43,337 nucleotides of DNA from Planctomycetota bacterium (lineage in GTDB: Bacteria > Planctomycetota > UBA8742 > UBA2392), in NCBI GenBank assembly GCA_020845475.1, contig JADLFN010000012.1:1-43337 (forward strand). The letters are read 5' to 3'. A program made the position numbers and the translations under genes. Below are positions 33,057 to 42,353 of the stretch, in pieces (positions within the stretch are counted from its first letter, which is position 1; every line of letters begins with the position of its first letter). The notes beneath the pieces were generated by a model, which saw only the letters and a program-made list of their open reading frames with translations, made no database searches and had not been told where the DNA came from.

Positions 33057-34508
33057 ATGCCCGCGCCTCAAGAGCGCTTCGCAAAAACATCCAGGGTCAA
33101 CAAAGCCGGGAATCTGCTCCATGGCTGGTGCCGTTTGGCGGCATCCGAGCCCAACGAGCTTGCCCGCTTCAACCACGAGCTGCAAGCCGCGCTTTCGGAT
33201 TATGGATTTGCCGTGGCCGGGCAGCCGCCGCTGGAATTGACGCCGCTCATCCTGGATGCCAACACGGTGCGCGAGCTGACGCGCCACGTGCGCTCGCTGT
33301 GCGCCATTTTCGAACAGGTGAACAAGCTGGCTTTGAGCAATGTGGCGTTTTTGCGTCGGCTTGAAATCTCGCCCTCGCTGGAGGGGCTGCTGCGCCGTGA
33401 GCCTGAGACGCGGCTTGGCCTTGAGTTCGCCCGCTTCGATTTTTCTCCGCAGGCAGGCGGCGTGCGCCTGGTTTCCTTCAACTTTGATGCGCCGCGCGGT
33501 GCGTTATTGGGTGCCAGCCTGCAGCGTGAGTATCTGCTGCACGAGTTCAGCGCTCGCAGCGGTCTCGCGCGTTTGCAGCCCAGCGCGCCATCTGTTGCTT
33601 TGCTGGCCGACCTGTTCATGGCCGTCTGGCGCGAGCGCGGGCGGCCCGACAACAGCCGACCGAATATCGCGATTCTCGACTGGCGCGAAGCACAACCCAA
33701 GCCCGGGCAGGAGCTGCTGCTTGAAGAATTACGAGCGCGCGGCTTAGAGGCCATGCGCGCCGACCCGCGCGATTTCACTTATCGGCGCGAGGAACAACGC
33801 CTGTACTTGGGCAAGTCGCAAATCGACTTGGTTTATCGCGGCCTTCCGGTTCAGGACATCTCGGTGCGGCGGCTGCCGCTGTCGGCCTTCCTTGAAGCCT
33901 TGGCCGATGGCGCGGTAACTCTCGTCAATGGCCTGCGCTCGCGGCCGGCCTGCGGCCCGGCCACGCTCGAAGTGCTGACCAGCGCCGAGTTTGCCGGCTT
34001 CTTCACGGCGGCAGAAAACGAAATCAAGGCGCGCCTGCTGCCCTGGACAAGGCGCCTCGTAGCTGGCCGAACGGAATACCTGGGCCGGGATGTCGATCTG
34101 CCCAGCTTTGTCGCCCAACGACCAGAGCGATTTGTGATCAAGGCCGGCAACGGCATGGGCAGCGAAGACGTTTCTGTAGGCGCTCTCATGAGCCCCGAAG
34201 CGTGGATTGCGCGCGTGGAGCAGGGGCTGCGGCACAGCGAGTTCGTACAGGAGTTTGTGGCGCCCACCCAGCATTCCTGCGCCCACGCCCTGGGCCTTGC
34301 CTCGGGCCGGAACCTTTTGCTGAGCGCCTTTGCTGTGCGCGGCGAATACGCGGGCTGCAGCGCACAGTGCTCTGATGACATTGTCATCCGGTCGCAGGGC
34401 TCAAGCATGGTTCCGGTTCTTGAGGTGGGAGGCCGCAGCAAAACCGGGCCCATCGAAGCCGGCCGCCCCACGCGCAAACGCAAACCCACGCACACGCAGC
34501 CGAACTGA
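33057..34508 (+). CDS. ATP-grasp-like protein, circularly permuted type
   Basis: This 483-residue protein resembles circularly permuted ATP-grasp enzymes (the PF04174/PF14403 group) in the order of its segments. A Rossmann-like part (RPNIAILDWREAQP) is followed by LGKSQIDLVYRGLPVQD, then LADGAVTLVNGLRSRP, then the putative nucleotide-binding loop FVIKAGNGMGSEDVSVG. EFVQEFVAP and CSDDIVIRS come last. Such enzymes ligate amine and carboxyl groups using ATP; the substrate here is unknown. The normal GGKG of the glycine loop is GSED, so activity is uncertain. ATG 33057 has GGAA seven bases upstream; ATG 33024 is an equally open alternative. It converges on the kinase gene with no gap between the stop codons. 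Confidence 0.6.
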   Translation: MPAPQERFAKTSRVNKAGNLLHGWCRLAASEPNELARFNHELQAALSDYGFAVAGQPPLELTPLILDANTVRELTRHVRSLCAIFEQVNKLALSNVAFLRRLEISPSLEGLLRREPETRLGLEFARFDFSPQAGGVRLVSFNFDAPRGALLGASLQREYLLHEFSARSGLARLQPSAPSVALLADLFMAVWRERGRPDNSRPNIAILDWREAQPKPGQELLLEELRARGLEAMRADPRDFTYRREEQRLYLGKSQIDLVYRGLPVQDISVRRLPLSAFLEALADGAVTLVNGLRSRPACGPATLEVLTSAEFAGFFTAAENEIKARLLPWTRRLVAGRTEYLGRDVDLPSFVAQRPERFVIKAGNGMGSEDVSVGALMSPEAWIARVEQGLRHSEFVQEFVAPTQHSCAHALGLASGRNLLLSAFAVRGEYAGCSAQCSDDIVIRSQGSSMVPVLEVGGRSKTGPIEAGRPTRKRKPTHTQPN

Positions 34509-37500
34509 TTATCCGGCAACGAGTTTCTTCCATTCCTCCATCTCATGCAGGGATTTGAACGTCGGGTCCTGCCTCAGCTCTTCTTTGTCAAATCCCAGTT
34601 CCAACAGCCGTTTGAGCACCATGAGGCAGTGCTTCCTGTAACCTTGAACACTTGTTTCAAGCTCGGGCGACTTGGGTTTTTCCGGCGCGGCTTCCACGGC
34701 CTTTTGCTCCAGCGCGCCCATGGCTTTCATTTCCATCCATGCGCAGAAGTAAATCATCTGAAGATCGGTGATTTCCTCGCCATGGTTGTTGAACATCCGG
34801 CGCGCCCATGCTGCCGAATGCTGCCAACGCGAGTAATAGGCCTCGAGAAACGCGAGGTCGTAGCACTCGCCCGCGTTCAAGGGTTGTCGATTTTCCGCGC
34901 GCAGCACGGCCACGCGCTTTTGCCGCTTGACCCGTTCAATTTCCGCGCGCGTCGAACCGCGTCCGCCCCGCAATGCGTCCGCGCGCTCGTATTCAATCTG
35001 CGCCTGATCCCAGACTTCCAGACCCTCGTTCGCGCGTGCAGCCTGAATGGCCCCGCCCGGATCTTTGGGATTGATCGTGGCGTATCGTGAAGCCGCTCCC
35101 AGCGCCTCCTTGAACAAACCGAGGTCGTTGGCGACCTCGGCAAGCAGTATCAGCGCGCGGGCGTAGGTTTCGTCGGCCTCAACTGCCTTTGCATAATTTT
35201 CGTAGGCGCCGCGGCGGTTGCCCTTGATCGCATCAGTGATTCCCAAAACCAGCCAGCCAAGGCGGAACCTGGGAAACTGTTCAACGCGGTCGAGCGCCAG
35301 CTTGCGGGCATCGTCGTGGCGCTTCAATTCGAACAACACGCCGCAAGCCTGCTCAAAGGCGTCTTCCCATTGCGGACTAATTTCACTCGCGCGCAACAAT
35401 GCAGCCAACGCGTCGTTGGGCCTCTTCTGCGAACGCATGGCGCGACCAAGCCAGTAATGGCCGGTGGCCACGAGGGGAAAGTCCGCGATGTAAGACTCGC
35501 TGGCGGCCTGCAGGTCGTCGATCTTCCCGTTGATACCGAGCTGAAGAAAATACTCGCCGGCAATAGTGGCGTTGGCGCGTTCAAGCTCGTGGGCGCGCTT
35601 GAGCGATGACAGGGCCTCGTCGTTCCTGCCCTTGACCCGCTGGGCCATGCCAAGTTGAAACCAGGCCAGCGGATACTGGGCGTTGGCGGCCACGGCCTTT
35701 TCGCCATAGGACAGCGCTGCGTCGAAGTTGCCCAACTGGCGAGCCACGTTGGCGCAATTGCACAGCGGCACTACGCGACCCGGCTTGAGAACGAGCGACT
35801 TCTCGTAGGCCGCGAGCGCATCGTTGAGCATGCCGCTGGAATAGAGCGCATTCCCATAGGCGTTCCACAGTTCATAGGCTTCGGGGAACTCGCGCAGCGT
35901 CTCGGCCGCGAGATCAGTGGCATCCGCATACCGGCCCTGGCGCGTGAAAATTACCACCAGATTGCTCTGTGCCGCGTAGCCGCCGGGCATCAACTCCATC
36001 GCGCGCCGGAAATCGCGCTCGGCCTCTTCGAGTCGATCAAGCGCCATGAGTGCTGTGCCGCGCTCGTTGTAGAGCAGCCCGCCGTCCCTGTTGCGCGCAA
36101 TGGCCTCAGAGAACGCCTTGAACGCGAGTTCGGGACTGTAGTAGCCGTTGCTGGCCTTGCCTTCGTTGTCGAACTGCTGGGCCAGCACCACGCCCTCGAG
36201 ATGCCAGGGCTCCCAGAGCGTGTTGTCCTTTCCCTGAGCCTGGCCGGCGCGAACGAGTGCGACGTCAAAGCGGCCCGTCAAGAGCGCCACGAAGCCAAAG
36301 CCCACGATTGCATAGGGATCGTCGGGGTCCACTTCGGCCGCCGTGCTGTAGAACTTGCGCGCGCCCTCGTAGTCGTGCTTGATTTCCCGCGAGCAGTCTC
36401 CTGCATAGACCAGCGCCCGCGGGTCTCCCTTGCCTCCCGCATCTCGCTGGAGTTTGTCGGCGAGCGCATAGAACTCAATCGCCTGCGCCATCAGCAACTG
36501 GCGATAGAGGTTGCCCAGTTCGAAGGCCGCCTCCGCCATGGTCGGGTCGGACGCAAGCGCTTCCTTGAAAGCGCCTTCGGCCAGGGAAGCCGCGCGTGTG
36601 CGCAGTTGCTTGTCCGTAATCGTGGACACTCGTGAAGCCTGGCTGCGGCCCAGATTGTAGTGCACCGTGGCTTCGGCACGCCTCTTGAGCGCCGCCTCGC
36701 GCGCCATGGCCGCTTCTTTCGCTGCGGCTTCAGCTTTGGCCTTTTCCTCAAATGCCTGCAACGCTTGTTTTTCGGCCTGCGTTTTCTTGAGCGTTGCGTC
36801 CATGGCATCACGCTCGGCGAGCAGGCGTGACTTGTTCTCGTCCATGGCCTTGCGATCGGCCTCGGCTTCGCGCAACGAGGCATCGGCCACGACCGAGGCA
36901 ATTACCGCCGCCGAGAGCAACACCACGACAACGGCCGCGGCCGCGCTGGCCGCCAGCGTAGGATGGCGGCGAACCCACTTGGCCATGCGCACCGCCAAGG
37001 GGTCGCGCCGCACGCTGACTGGACGGCCCGCGATGAAATTCTCGATCTCCGCCTGCAGCGTCCGAACGCTGGGGTAGCGATCCGATTGCGCCTGCGAAAG
37101 CGCCTTCATGCACACGGCGTCAAGCTCGCGCGGGATCTTCGAGCCGGGCAGGTGCGCCATGCGGTAACGGATCGTGGGGTCTTTGGCCGCACGCGCCAAA
37201 GGCGTCTTGATGATGCCCTGCGCCGCGGATTCGATCAACTGCGTGGCATCGGCGCCTTCATAGGGAGGGCGCAGGCACAGCATCTCATAGAGAATTGCGC
37301 CCAGCGCAAACACATCCGTGCGCGCATCGATGCGGGCCAATTCACCCCGTGCCTGCTCGGGCGCCATGTAGGCGGGCGTGCCCACTACGGTGCCGTCGAG
37401 CGTGAACTCCGCGCTGGCGGATTTCACCGCGGCACGCCGTTCGGTGCTTTCGGTTGAAACCGTTGCGGAGGCAGCTTCCTGGCCCGGCGCGTCGAGCACG

Positions 37501-38243
37501 CGGGCCAGACCCCAGTCCATGACCAGCACCTCGCCAAAGTTTCCGAGCATCACGTTGGCCGGTTTGAGATCCCGGTGTACGACGTTGTGCGCATGCGCAA
37601 AGTCCAGCGCTTCGCAGATTTTCAGGAACACGCCAAGCATGCGATCGAGCGGCCACGCGTTGACGGTTTCGGCATCGCCCAGCCGCAACCGGCGCAACAC
37701 TTCGCTCAGGGGCTCGCCGCGCACCATCTTCATCGTGAAAAAGACGCGGCCCTGCGCGTCGCAGCCCATTTCGTGAACGGGCACGATGCCCGGGTGTTCA
37801 AGCTGCCCGGTAATCTGGGCCTCCTCGATGAAGCGGCGCAGGTCGCGCTTGCCCTGGTCGCTGCGCGTATCATTGCGGTCGGGGCGCAGAACTTTCATGG
37901 CCACATCGCGCCGCAGGTCGTTGTCGCGCACGCGCAGCACCACGCCCATGCCGCCACGGCCGAGCTCTTTCACCGGCTCATAGCGCGTCAGGGGTGAGCC
38001 GCCGGCGCGCACGCGCTCGGTGAATGATTTGTCGCCGGGGGCGTTGTCGCGCGTTGTCGCGGTGCTCAGGTTCACGCTTTGAACAGGCGTCCCCGTGAGG
38101 TGCTCTACTTTGCCGATCACGCTGGGGTGCTCTTTGCCGGCATCAAGGTGAAGCAGGGTCTCGCCGCCGGCGGAAATCACGCCGGCATGGATGTCAAGCA
38201 GCGTTTCACTGGCGTGGGACTGCGGCTTTGGGTCTTGCGGCAT
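34509..38243 (-). CDS. Membrane Ser/Thr protein kinase with C-terminal TPR domain
   Basis: This 1244-residue protein has a variable N-terminus of about 85 residues and a Hanks-type kinase domain (about 88-405). The glycine loop is GRGGMGVV (95-102), followed by Lys117 (VAMKVL), HRDLKPAN (223-230), DWG in place of DFG (243-245), and GTPAYMAPEQARG. A basic stretch (KWVRRHP) precedes one membrane helix (about 430-453). A charged coiled coil (about 455-525) leads to some 700 residues of TPR helical pairs outside the cytoplasm. This receptor-like layout is abundant in planctomycetes. DWG occurs in some active kinases of this group. The TPR region probably senses a protein ligand. GAGG lies six bases before the ATG. 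No partner phosphatase is seen. Confidence 0.93.
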   Translation of the reverse strand: MPQDPKPQSHASETLLDIHAGVISAGGETLLHLDAGKEHPSVIGKVEHLTGTPVQSVNLSTATTRDNAPGDKSFTERVRAGGSPLTRYEPVKELGRGGMGVVLRVRDNDLRRDVAMKVLRPDRNDTRSDQGKRDLRRFIEEAQITGQLEHPGIVPVHEMGCDAQGRVFFTMKMVRGEPLSEVLRRLRLGDAETVNAWPLDRMLGVFLKICEALDFAHAHNVVHRDLKPANVMLGNFGEVLVMDWGLARVLDAPGQEAASATVSTESTERRAAVKSASAEFTLDGTVVGTPAYMAPEQARGELARIDARTDVFALGAILYEMLCLRPPYEGADATQLIESAAQGIIKTPLARAAKDPTIRYRMAHLPGSKIPRELDAVCMKALSQAQSDRYPSVRTLQAEIENFIAGRPVSVRRDPLAVRMAKWVRRHPTLAASAAAAVVVVLLSAAVIASVVADASLREAEADRKAMDENKSRLLAERDAMDATLKKTQAEKQALQAFEEKAKAEAAAKEAAMAREAALKRRAEATVHYNLGRSQASRVSTITDKQLRTRAASLAEGAFKEALASDPTMAEAAFELGNLYRQLLMAQAIEFYALADKLQRDAGGKGDPRALVYAGDCSREIKHDYEGARKFYSTAAEVDPDDPYAIVGFGFVALLTGRFDVALVRAGQAQGKDNTLWEPWHLEGVVLAQQFDNEGKASNGYYSPELAFKAFSEAIARNRDGGLLYNERGTALMALDRLEEAERDFRRAMELMPGGYAAQSNLVVIFTRQGRYADATDLAAETLREFPEAYELWNAYGNALYSSGMLNDALAAYEKSLVLKPGRVVPLCNCANVARQLGNFDAALSYGEKAVAANAQYPLAWFQLGMAQRVKGRNDEALSSLKRAHELERANATIAGEYFLQLGINGKIDDLQAASESYIADFPLVATGHYWLGRAMRSQKRPNDALAALLRASEISPQWEDAFEQACGVLFELKRHDDARKLALDRVEQFPRFRLGWLVLGITDAIKGNRRGAYENYAKAVEADETYARALILLAEVANDLGLFKEALGAASRYATINPKDPGGAIQAARANEGLEVWDQAQIEYERADALRGGRGSTRAEIERVKRQKRVAVLRAENRQPLNAGECYDLAFLEAYYSRWQHSAAWARRMFNNHGEEITDLQMIYFCAWMEMKAMGALEQKAVEAAPEKPKSPELETSVQGYRKHCLMVLKRLLELGFDKEELRQDPTFKSLHEMEEWKKLVAG

Positions 38244-38250
38244 GGCGGGC

Positions 38251-38294
38251 CTCGCGGAGCCGCGAGAGTATAAGCTTCAAGCAACGAAGGTCAC
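38251..38294 (-). promoter_or_regulatory. Sigma-70-like promoter and palindrome upstream of the kinase gene
   Basis: On the minus strand, GTGACC (38289-38294) and TATACT (38267-38272) are separated by 16 bp. The -10 matches 5 of 6 and the -35 matches 4 of 6 consensus bases. A perfect palindrome CTCGCGGAGCCGCGAG (38251-38266) abuts the -10 on the downstream side and could be an operator or a leader hairpin. The ATG follows eight bases later. Confidence 0.45.
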
Positions 38295-38408
38295 GGGCAT
38301 GGCGCGGCAATTTCAGCCCCCGCCAACAGCCGCTTTCTGTTCCTGCGCGGCTCATGTATGAACAAAGCGCGCATACGGAGTGCGCAACCAACTCAAGAGG
38401 AGATTCTC

Positions 38409-38939
38409 ATGTCGGTTTCAGTCGGGCACAAAGCGCCGTCGTTCTCAGGCAAGGCCTGCGTTAGTGGTGCGTTCAAGGACATCAAGCTGGAGGATTACAA
38501 GGGAAAGTGGGTTGTGCTCTACTTCTTCCCGCTGGCGTTTACGGGGGTGTGAGGCACCGAAGTTCCTGGGTTCCAGGACAAGCTGGCTCACTTTGAAAAA
38601 CTCAACGCGGTAGTCATTGCCTGCAGCGTGGACTCCGTCTATTCGCTGAAAGCCTGGATCGACAGCGGTCAACTGGCGGGCGCTGTGAAAACCATCGATT
38701 ATCCGCTGCTCGCCGACCTGACCAAGAACATCGCGCGCGACTATGGCGTGCTCAATGAGCACACGGGATTCGCCGTGCGCGGAACGTTCCTGATCAATCC
38801 CGAAGGCGTGTTGATGCAATACAGCGTGAATTCGACGCCTGTCGGGCGCGACATTGACGGCGTGCTGCGCGAACTGGCGGCGTTGTCCACGGGTAAGCCA
38901 TGCGCCGCGAATTGGCGCAGCGGCCAGGCGACCATGTAG
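38409..38939 (+). CDS. Selenocysteine-containing 2-Cys peroxiredoxin (AhpC/Prx family)
   Basis: This 176-residue product requires reading the in-frame TGA at 38550-38552 as selenocysteine. The frame continues in perfect family register on both sides: [17 protein letters not shown], then Sec48, then GTEVPGF. This is the Prx active site PxxxTxxC with Sec replacing the peroxidatic Cys (Pro41, Thr45). Arg124 in FAVRGTFLI is the conserved active-site Arg. Cys165 in KPCAANW matches the resolving Cys of AhpC-type enzymes. It reduces peroxides in the cytoplasm. AGAGGAG lies six bases before the ATG. A SECIS-like hairpin follows the TGA. Sel genes must be elsewhere. A TGA error of sequencing is the main alternative. 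Confidence 0.88.
38550..38578 (+). promoter_or_regulatory. Sec UGA codon and bacterial SECIS-like hairpin
   Basis: After the UGA (38550-38552), a 6-bp stem TCCTGG/CCAGGA (38564-38569 with 38573-38578) holds a three-base loop GTT. The loop begins 17 nt after the UGA with G in first place. Both agree with the described bacterial SECIS rules (apical loop 16-37 nt after UGA, G in the first two loop positions). SelB would bind here. Confidence 0.7.
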
Positions 38940-38956
38940 GCGCTGGCGCGCCGGCG

Positions 38957-38985
38957 GCCTCCGTGCTGCAATGGCGCACGGAGGC
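38957..38985 (+). other. Inverted repeat between the peroxiredoxin and hutI genes
   Basis: GCCTCCGTG (38957-38965) and CACGGAGGC (38977-38985) form a perfect 9-bp stem with an 11-base loop that contains the likely hutI ATG at 38971. It could act as a weak terminator for the peroxiredoxin gene or hide the hutI start in RNA. No T-run follows. A GTG at 38989 just past the hairpin is an alternative hutI start. Confidence 0.5.
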
Positions 38986-40224
38986 TTCGTGGCCCATCTT
39001 GACGCGTCAACTGTTGTCATCGAGAACATCCGGAAGATCGCCACCCTGGCGACGCCGGATGTTCTTGAAGGCGACCTGGCCCTGGGCGTGCGCAAGGGCC
39101 GAGTGCGTTACCTCGGGCCGCGCGCTTTGCTTCCGCAGGAGTTCACCAACGCCGCGCGCTTTGACGCCGGCAGGCGCCTGTTGACCCCCGCGCTGATTGA
39201 CTGCCACACACACCCGGCCTTTGTCTGCGCCCGCGCAGGCGAATGGGAATTGAAGCTCGCCGGCGTGAGCTACGAAGAAATCGCGGCCCGCGGCGGCGGG
39301 ATATTGTCCAGTGCGCACGCGGTGGCGGCGGCGGACAACGCTACACTTTCACGCGCGACGCAGCGCAATCTTTTGCTGCTTAAGGCCCACGGTGTGGGCG
39401 TTGTGGAGGCCAAATCCGGTTACGGTCTTTGCCTTGAACACGAGCTGCGCCAGTTGCGCGCCATTGCCCATGCCGGTGACGCCGCCGAGATCAAAACCGT
39501 GGGCACATGCCTGGCCGCGCACACACTGCCTGAAAATCGGCGCGGCTCACCCGAGCTGCGCGAACAATACCTGCGCGAGGTGTGCGAGGAGATTCTGCCC
39601 CAGGCCGCAAGAAGTGCGCTCGCGACACGCGCCGATGTGTTTTGCGAGCGCGGGGTGTTTACTTCCGAGGAAACGCGGCGCATCGGGCGGGCCGCCAAGA
39701 GCTGCCGGCTCGCGCTGACTGTGCACGCCGATCAGTTGTCGCACAGCGGCGGCACGCGCGTGGCCTGTGAACTTGGCGCCCAATCGGCCGATCACCTGGA
39801 ATATGTGGATGACGCAGATATCGCCGCCATGAAAGCGGCAGGCGTCGTTGCCGTGCTGTTGCCGGGAAGCACGTTCTTCCTGCGCCAGAACCAGTGGGCG
39901 CCCGCGCGCCGTCTGATTGAAGCCGGTGTGCCTGTGGCATTGGCCACGGATTTCAATCCCGGTTCCAGCCCTATCTGCAACCCGGCATTCATCATGCACC
40001 TTGCAGTCAGGTATCTGGGCATGACGCCGCGCGAGTGCCTGGCCGGATTCACGCGCCATGCGGCCACCGCACTGGGCCTGAGCACAGAAGAATGGGGCAT
40101 CATCACGCCGGGTTCGCGCGCGGCGTTTGCGATTTGGGACGTCGAGGATGCGGGGGAGTTGCCGTACTATACTGGAAGCAACCTTTGCGCCGGAGTCATC
40201 ACATGCCAAGGATGGCGGGATTAG
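38971..40224 (+). CDS. hutI: Imidazolonepropionase
   Basis: This 417-residue protein belongs to the amidohydrolase superfamily. The metal motif DCHTHPAF has His79 and His81. HutI-specific segments are WELKLAGVSYEEIAARGGGI, EAKSGYGL, VHADQLSHSGG, and ATDFNPGSSP with the catalytic Asp. It opens imidazolone-5-propionate to formiminoglutamate in histidine breakdown. No hutH, hutU or hutG is nearby, so the pathway genes are dispersed here. The start is ATG 38971 or GTG 38989; the upstream ORF extension (39 Arg/Cys-rich residues) overlaps the peroxiredoxin gene and is not family-like. Confidence 0.92.
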   Translation: MAHGGFVAHLDASTVVIENIRKIATLATPDVLEGDLALGVRKGRVRYLGPRALLPQEFTNAARFDAGRRLLTPALIDCHTHPAFVCARAGEWELKLAGVSYEEIAARGGGILSSAHAVAAADNATLSRATQRNLLLLKAHGVGVVEAKSGYGLCLEHELRQLRAIAHAGDAAEIKTVGTCLAAHTLPENRRGSPELREQYLREVCEEILPQAARSALATRADVFCERGVFTSEETRRIGRAAKSCRLALTVHADQLSHSGGTRVACELGAQSADHLEYVDDADIAAMKAAGVVAVLLPGSTFFLRQNQWAPARRLIEAGVPVALATDFNPGSSPICNPAFIMHLAVRYLGMTPRECLAGFTRHAATALGLSTEEWGIITPGSRAAFAIWDVEDAGELPYYTGSNLCAGVITCQGWRD

Positions 40225-42353
40225 CGCTGATGCTGGGTGTTTTGCTCGCGGCGCCACTGCGCGCCGACGACCAGGCGGCGGAGGTCGCAGACCAGATTTC
40301 AAAGCTGGGCTCTCCTCAATGGGAGTTGCGCGAAAAGGCGCAGCGCCGGCTGGTTGCCATAGGCGAACCCGCGCGCGAAAGCCTGCGCGCAACCCTGGAT
40401 CACAAGGACCTTGAAGTGCGCTCGCGTGCCTCCGCCGCACTGATTGAGATTGGCGAGACATTCGCCTTTGCCCTGGCGTGCGCCAAAGACAAATCGGAAG
40501 GTCGCCGCGAGCACGGCCGCGATGCACTGTTGAATCTATTCCGGCTTGACAAAGACGACACGCTGGTGCGCGTGAACCTTGACGAATTCAGCCGCTACAA
40601 CAGCTACGGCCGCCGCCGCGATTCAAGCTACGCGATCTCTTGCCCTCCGGAACTGGCCATCGCCAGCGCCGAAGCCATGACCGGCTTCCCGGTGCTGGTC
40701 GCCGCCGCTGCCAACGGTGCCTGGCAAACGGTGATGCAGACAAGCTCGGTGTCGCTCGACTTCAGCAATGGCCTTGACCAGATTCACTTCGTGGCGGCGC
40801 AATTAAATGAAATGATGACGCGCGCACTGGGCAACCAGGAAGCAGCGGGCCGCGCGCGCGCCAACGCTCTGCCGATGCGCATCGGCCAGTTCAACTTCAT
40901 TCTTGTGACCACCATGGCCGACGACAGCAACCCCGCCGCAAGCGCCACCGACCAACTGCTGGCGGATTTCATCGCGGGCGGCGCACCGGGCGTGCGGGCC
41001 GCCCGGTTGCTCGCAGCCGGGCTGACCAGCGACCCGGCGGCGAGCCAGCGCCTGGTTGCGGAGTTCACGGCACATCCCGTTGACTCGCCCTTGGCAGTGG
41101 TGGCACTTCACTGCGAGCCAGACCCTGGCACCATCGTCCAGATTGCACGGGTCGTGAAACCCCGGTTGTCCGCGTTTCTGACCGGCCGCGACTGGATCGC
41201 ACTGGAGACGGCGGCGCGTGTGCTGGCGCACCTGGACGCGGCAGAACGCGCGGCCTTGCTTGATCCCATCATTGCGAGCAGCAACGACTCTCTGCCCTTT
41301 GTAGCCGCGCTTTGGTGCTCACGCGCCGACGCACTTTCCGCGCAGGCGCGCGCCCGCATTGCCCAATGCGTGAACAACCGGCAGGACGGAATCGCGTCGT
41401 GTGCCGCGCGCTGGATTGCCGGCGCCAGGACGGTCAGCGATGACGAGCTGGCATTGGTCTGGAAAGCGGCGGAGGCCATGCCGCCGGGCAGCGCGTTCTT
41501 CAAGGAGGCACTGGTGCTGATCGCGCGCAAGGACGTAAGCCCGCGACTCGTTGGGCGCGCGCGCGAAGCACTGACCAAGAACTTCGAGACGCAGCTTGCG
41601 CTTGCGGCCACCGTGCTCGTTGGCAACGCCATTGACGCCGACCTGGCGCTGGTAGTGGACAAGCTGTGGAACCTGCAGAACAACGCGCTGGTCAAGCGCC
41701 TGTGCCATTTGTTCACCAACGCCGCAGAGTTGAGCGGGGCGCCGTTCACGAAGTTCAGCGACGGACTGTGCGACACGGACGCCAACCGGCGGCGTCGTTA
41801 TCTTCGCGCGCTGCGCAAGTGCGCGCCGGCGCTGCGCGATAAGCTGATTTCAGAGGCCGAGAAGAAACTTGACGCGCTGCCCGCAAAGGACGCAACAGCC
41901 ATTCCCAAACGCTCCGCACGCCTGGCGTTGCTTGGCCTTAAGGCCGGCGCAGGCGATGCCAAGGCCCTGGAGGACCTGCTGGCCGTGACAATGGGAAATG
42001 ATCCCGCCGACGTCACCAAGGCAGCCGCCGCCGCGCTGGTCGATGCCTTGAACACTGAAGGCCTCAACCAGACGCTCAGTGCCATCAAGAAACGCAACGC
42101 GGCCAAGTTCAACGAAATCGCCACGGTGGCGCATCTTGAGCAATGCCGACGCGCCGTTGAGAACGACGACAGCGAAGCCTTCCGGGCTGCAGAGTCACGC
42201 GTGAATTCGCTTCAGTCGCGCGGCGGAAACTGGCAGATCATGCAGGAACTTCAGATGATGGCGGCCGAACTCAGCATCAGCTCGGACGCCGATGCCCGAC
42301 GGCTGCTTCCACGGTTTCCAAGGTTGAACGCACTGACCGTCGATTCAAAGTGA
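40203..42353 (+). CDS. Secreted HEAT-repeat protein
   Basis: This 716-residue protein has a signal peptide (MAGLALMLGVLLAAPLRA). An early HEAT-type pair (LGSPQWELREKAQRRLVAIG then DHKDLEVRSRASAALIEIG) is of the kind common in secreted planctomycete proteins. A mixed segment (about 110-270) and a long helical region follow. No catalytic motif is visible; it probably binds other proteins in the periplasm. ATG 40203 has GGAG seven bases upstream and overlaps hutI by 22 bases, suggesting co-transcription. The stop overlaps the convergent glycosylase gene by nine bases. Confidence 0.8.
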   Translation: MPRMAGLALMLGVLLAAPLRADDQAAEVADQISKLGSPQWELREKAQRRLVAIGEPARESLRATLDHKDLEVRSRASAALIEIGETFAFALACAKDKSEGRREHGRDALLNLFRLDKDDTLVRVNLDEFSRYNSYGRRRDSSYAISCPPELAIASAEAMTGFPVLVAAAANGAWQTVMQTSSVSLDFSNGLDQIHFVAAQLNEMMTRALGNQEAAGRARANALPMRIGQFNFILVTTMADDSNPAASATDQLLADFIAGGAPGVRAARLLAAGLTSDPAASQRLVAEFTAHPVDSPLAVVALHCEPDPGTIVQIARVVKPRLSAFLTGRDWIALETAARVLAHLDAAERAALLDPIIASSNDSLPFVAALWCSRADALSAQARARIAQCVNNRQDGIASCAARWIAGARTVSDDELALVWKAAEAMPPGSAFFKEALVLIARKDVSPRLVGRAREALTKNFETQLALAATVLVGNAIDADLALVVDKLWNLQNNALVKRLCHLFTNAAELSGAPFTKFSDGLCDTDANRRRRYLRALRKCAPALRDKLISEAEKKLDALPAKDATAIPKRSARLALLGLKAGAGDAKALEDLLAVTMGNDPADVTKAAAAALVDALNTEGLNQTLSAIKKRNAAKFNEIATVAHLEQCRRAVENDDSEAFRAAESRVNSLQSRGGNWQIMQELQMMAAELSISSDADARRLLPRFPRLNALTVDSK

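Noticed and set aside
38550..38552. TGA as a pseudogene-making nonsense mutation in the peroxiredoxin
   Set aside because: The codon falls exactly on the catalytic Cys position, the frame is intact on both sides, the ribosome site is ideal and a SECIS-like hairpin follows. Random nonsense would not be so placed.
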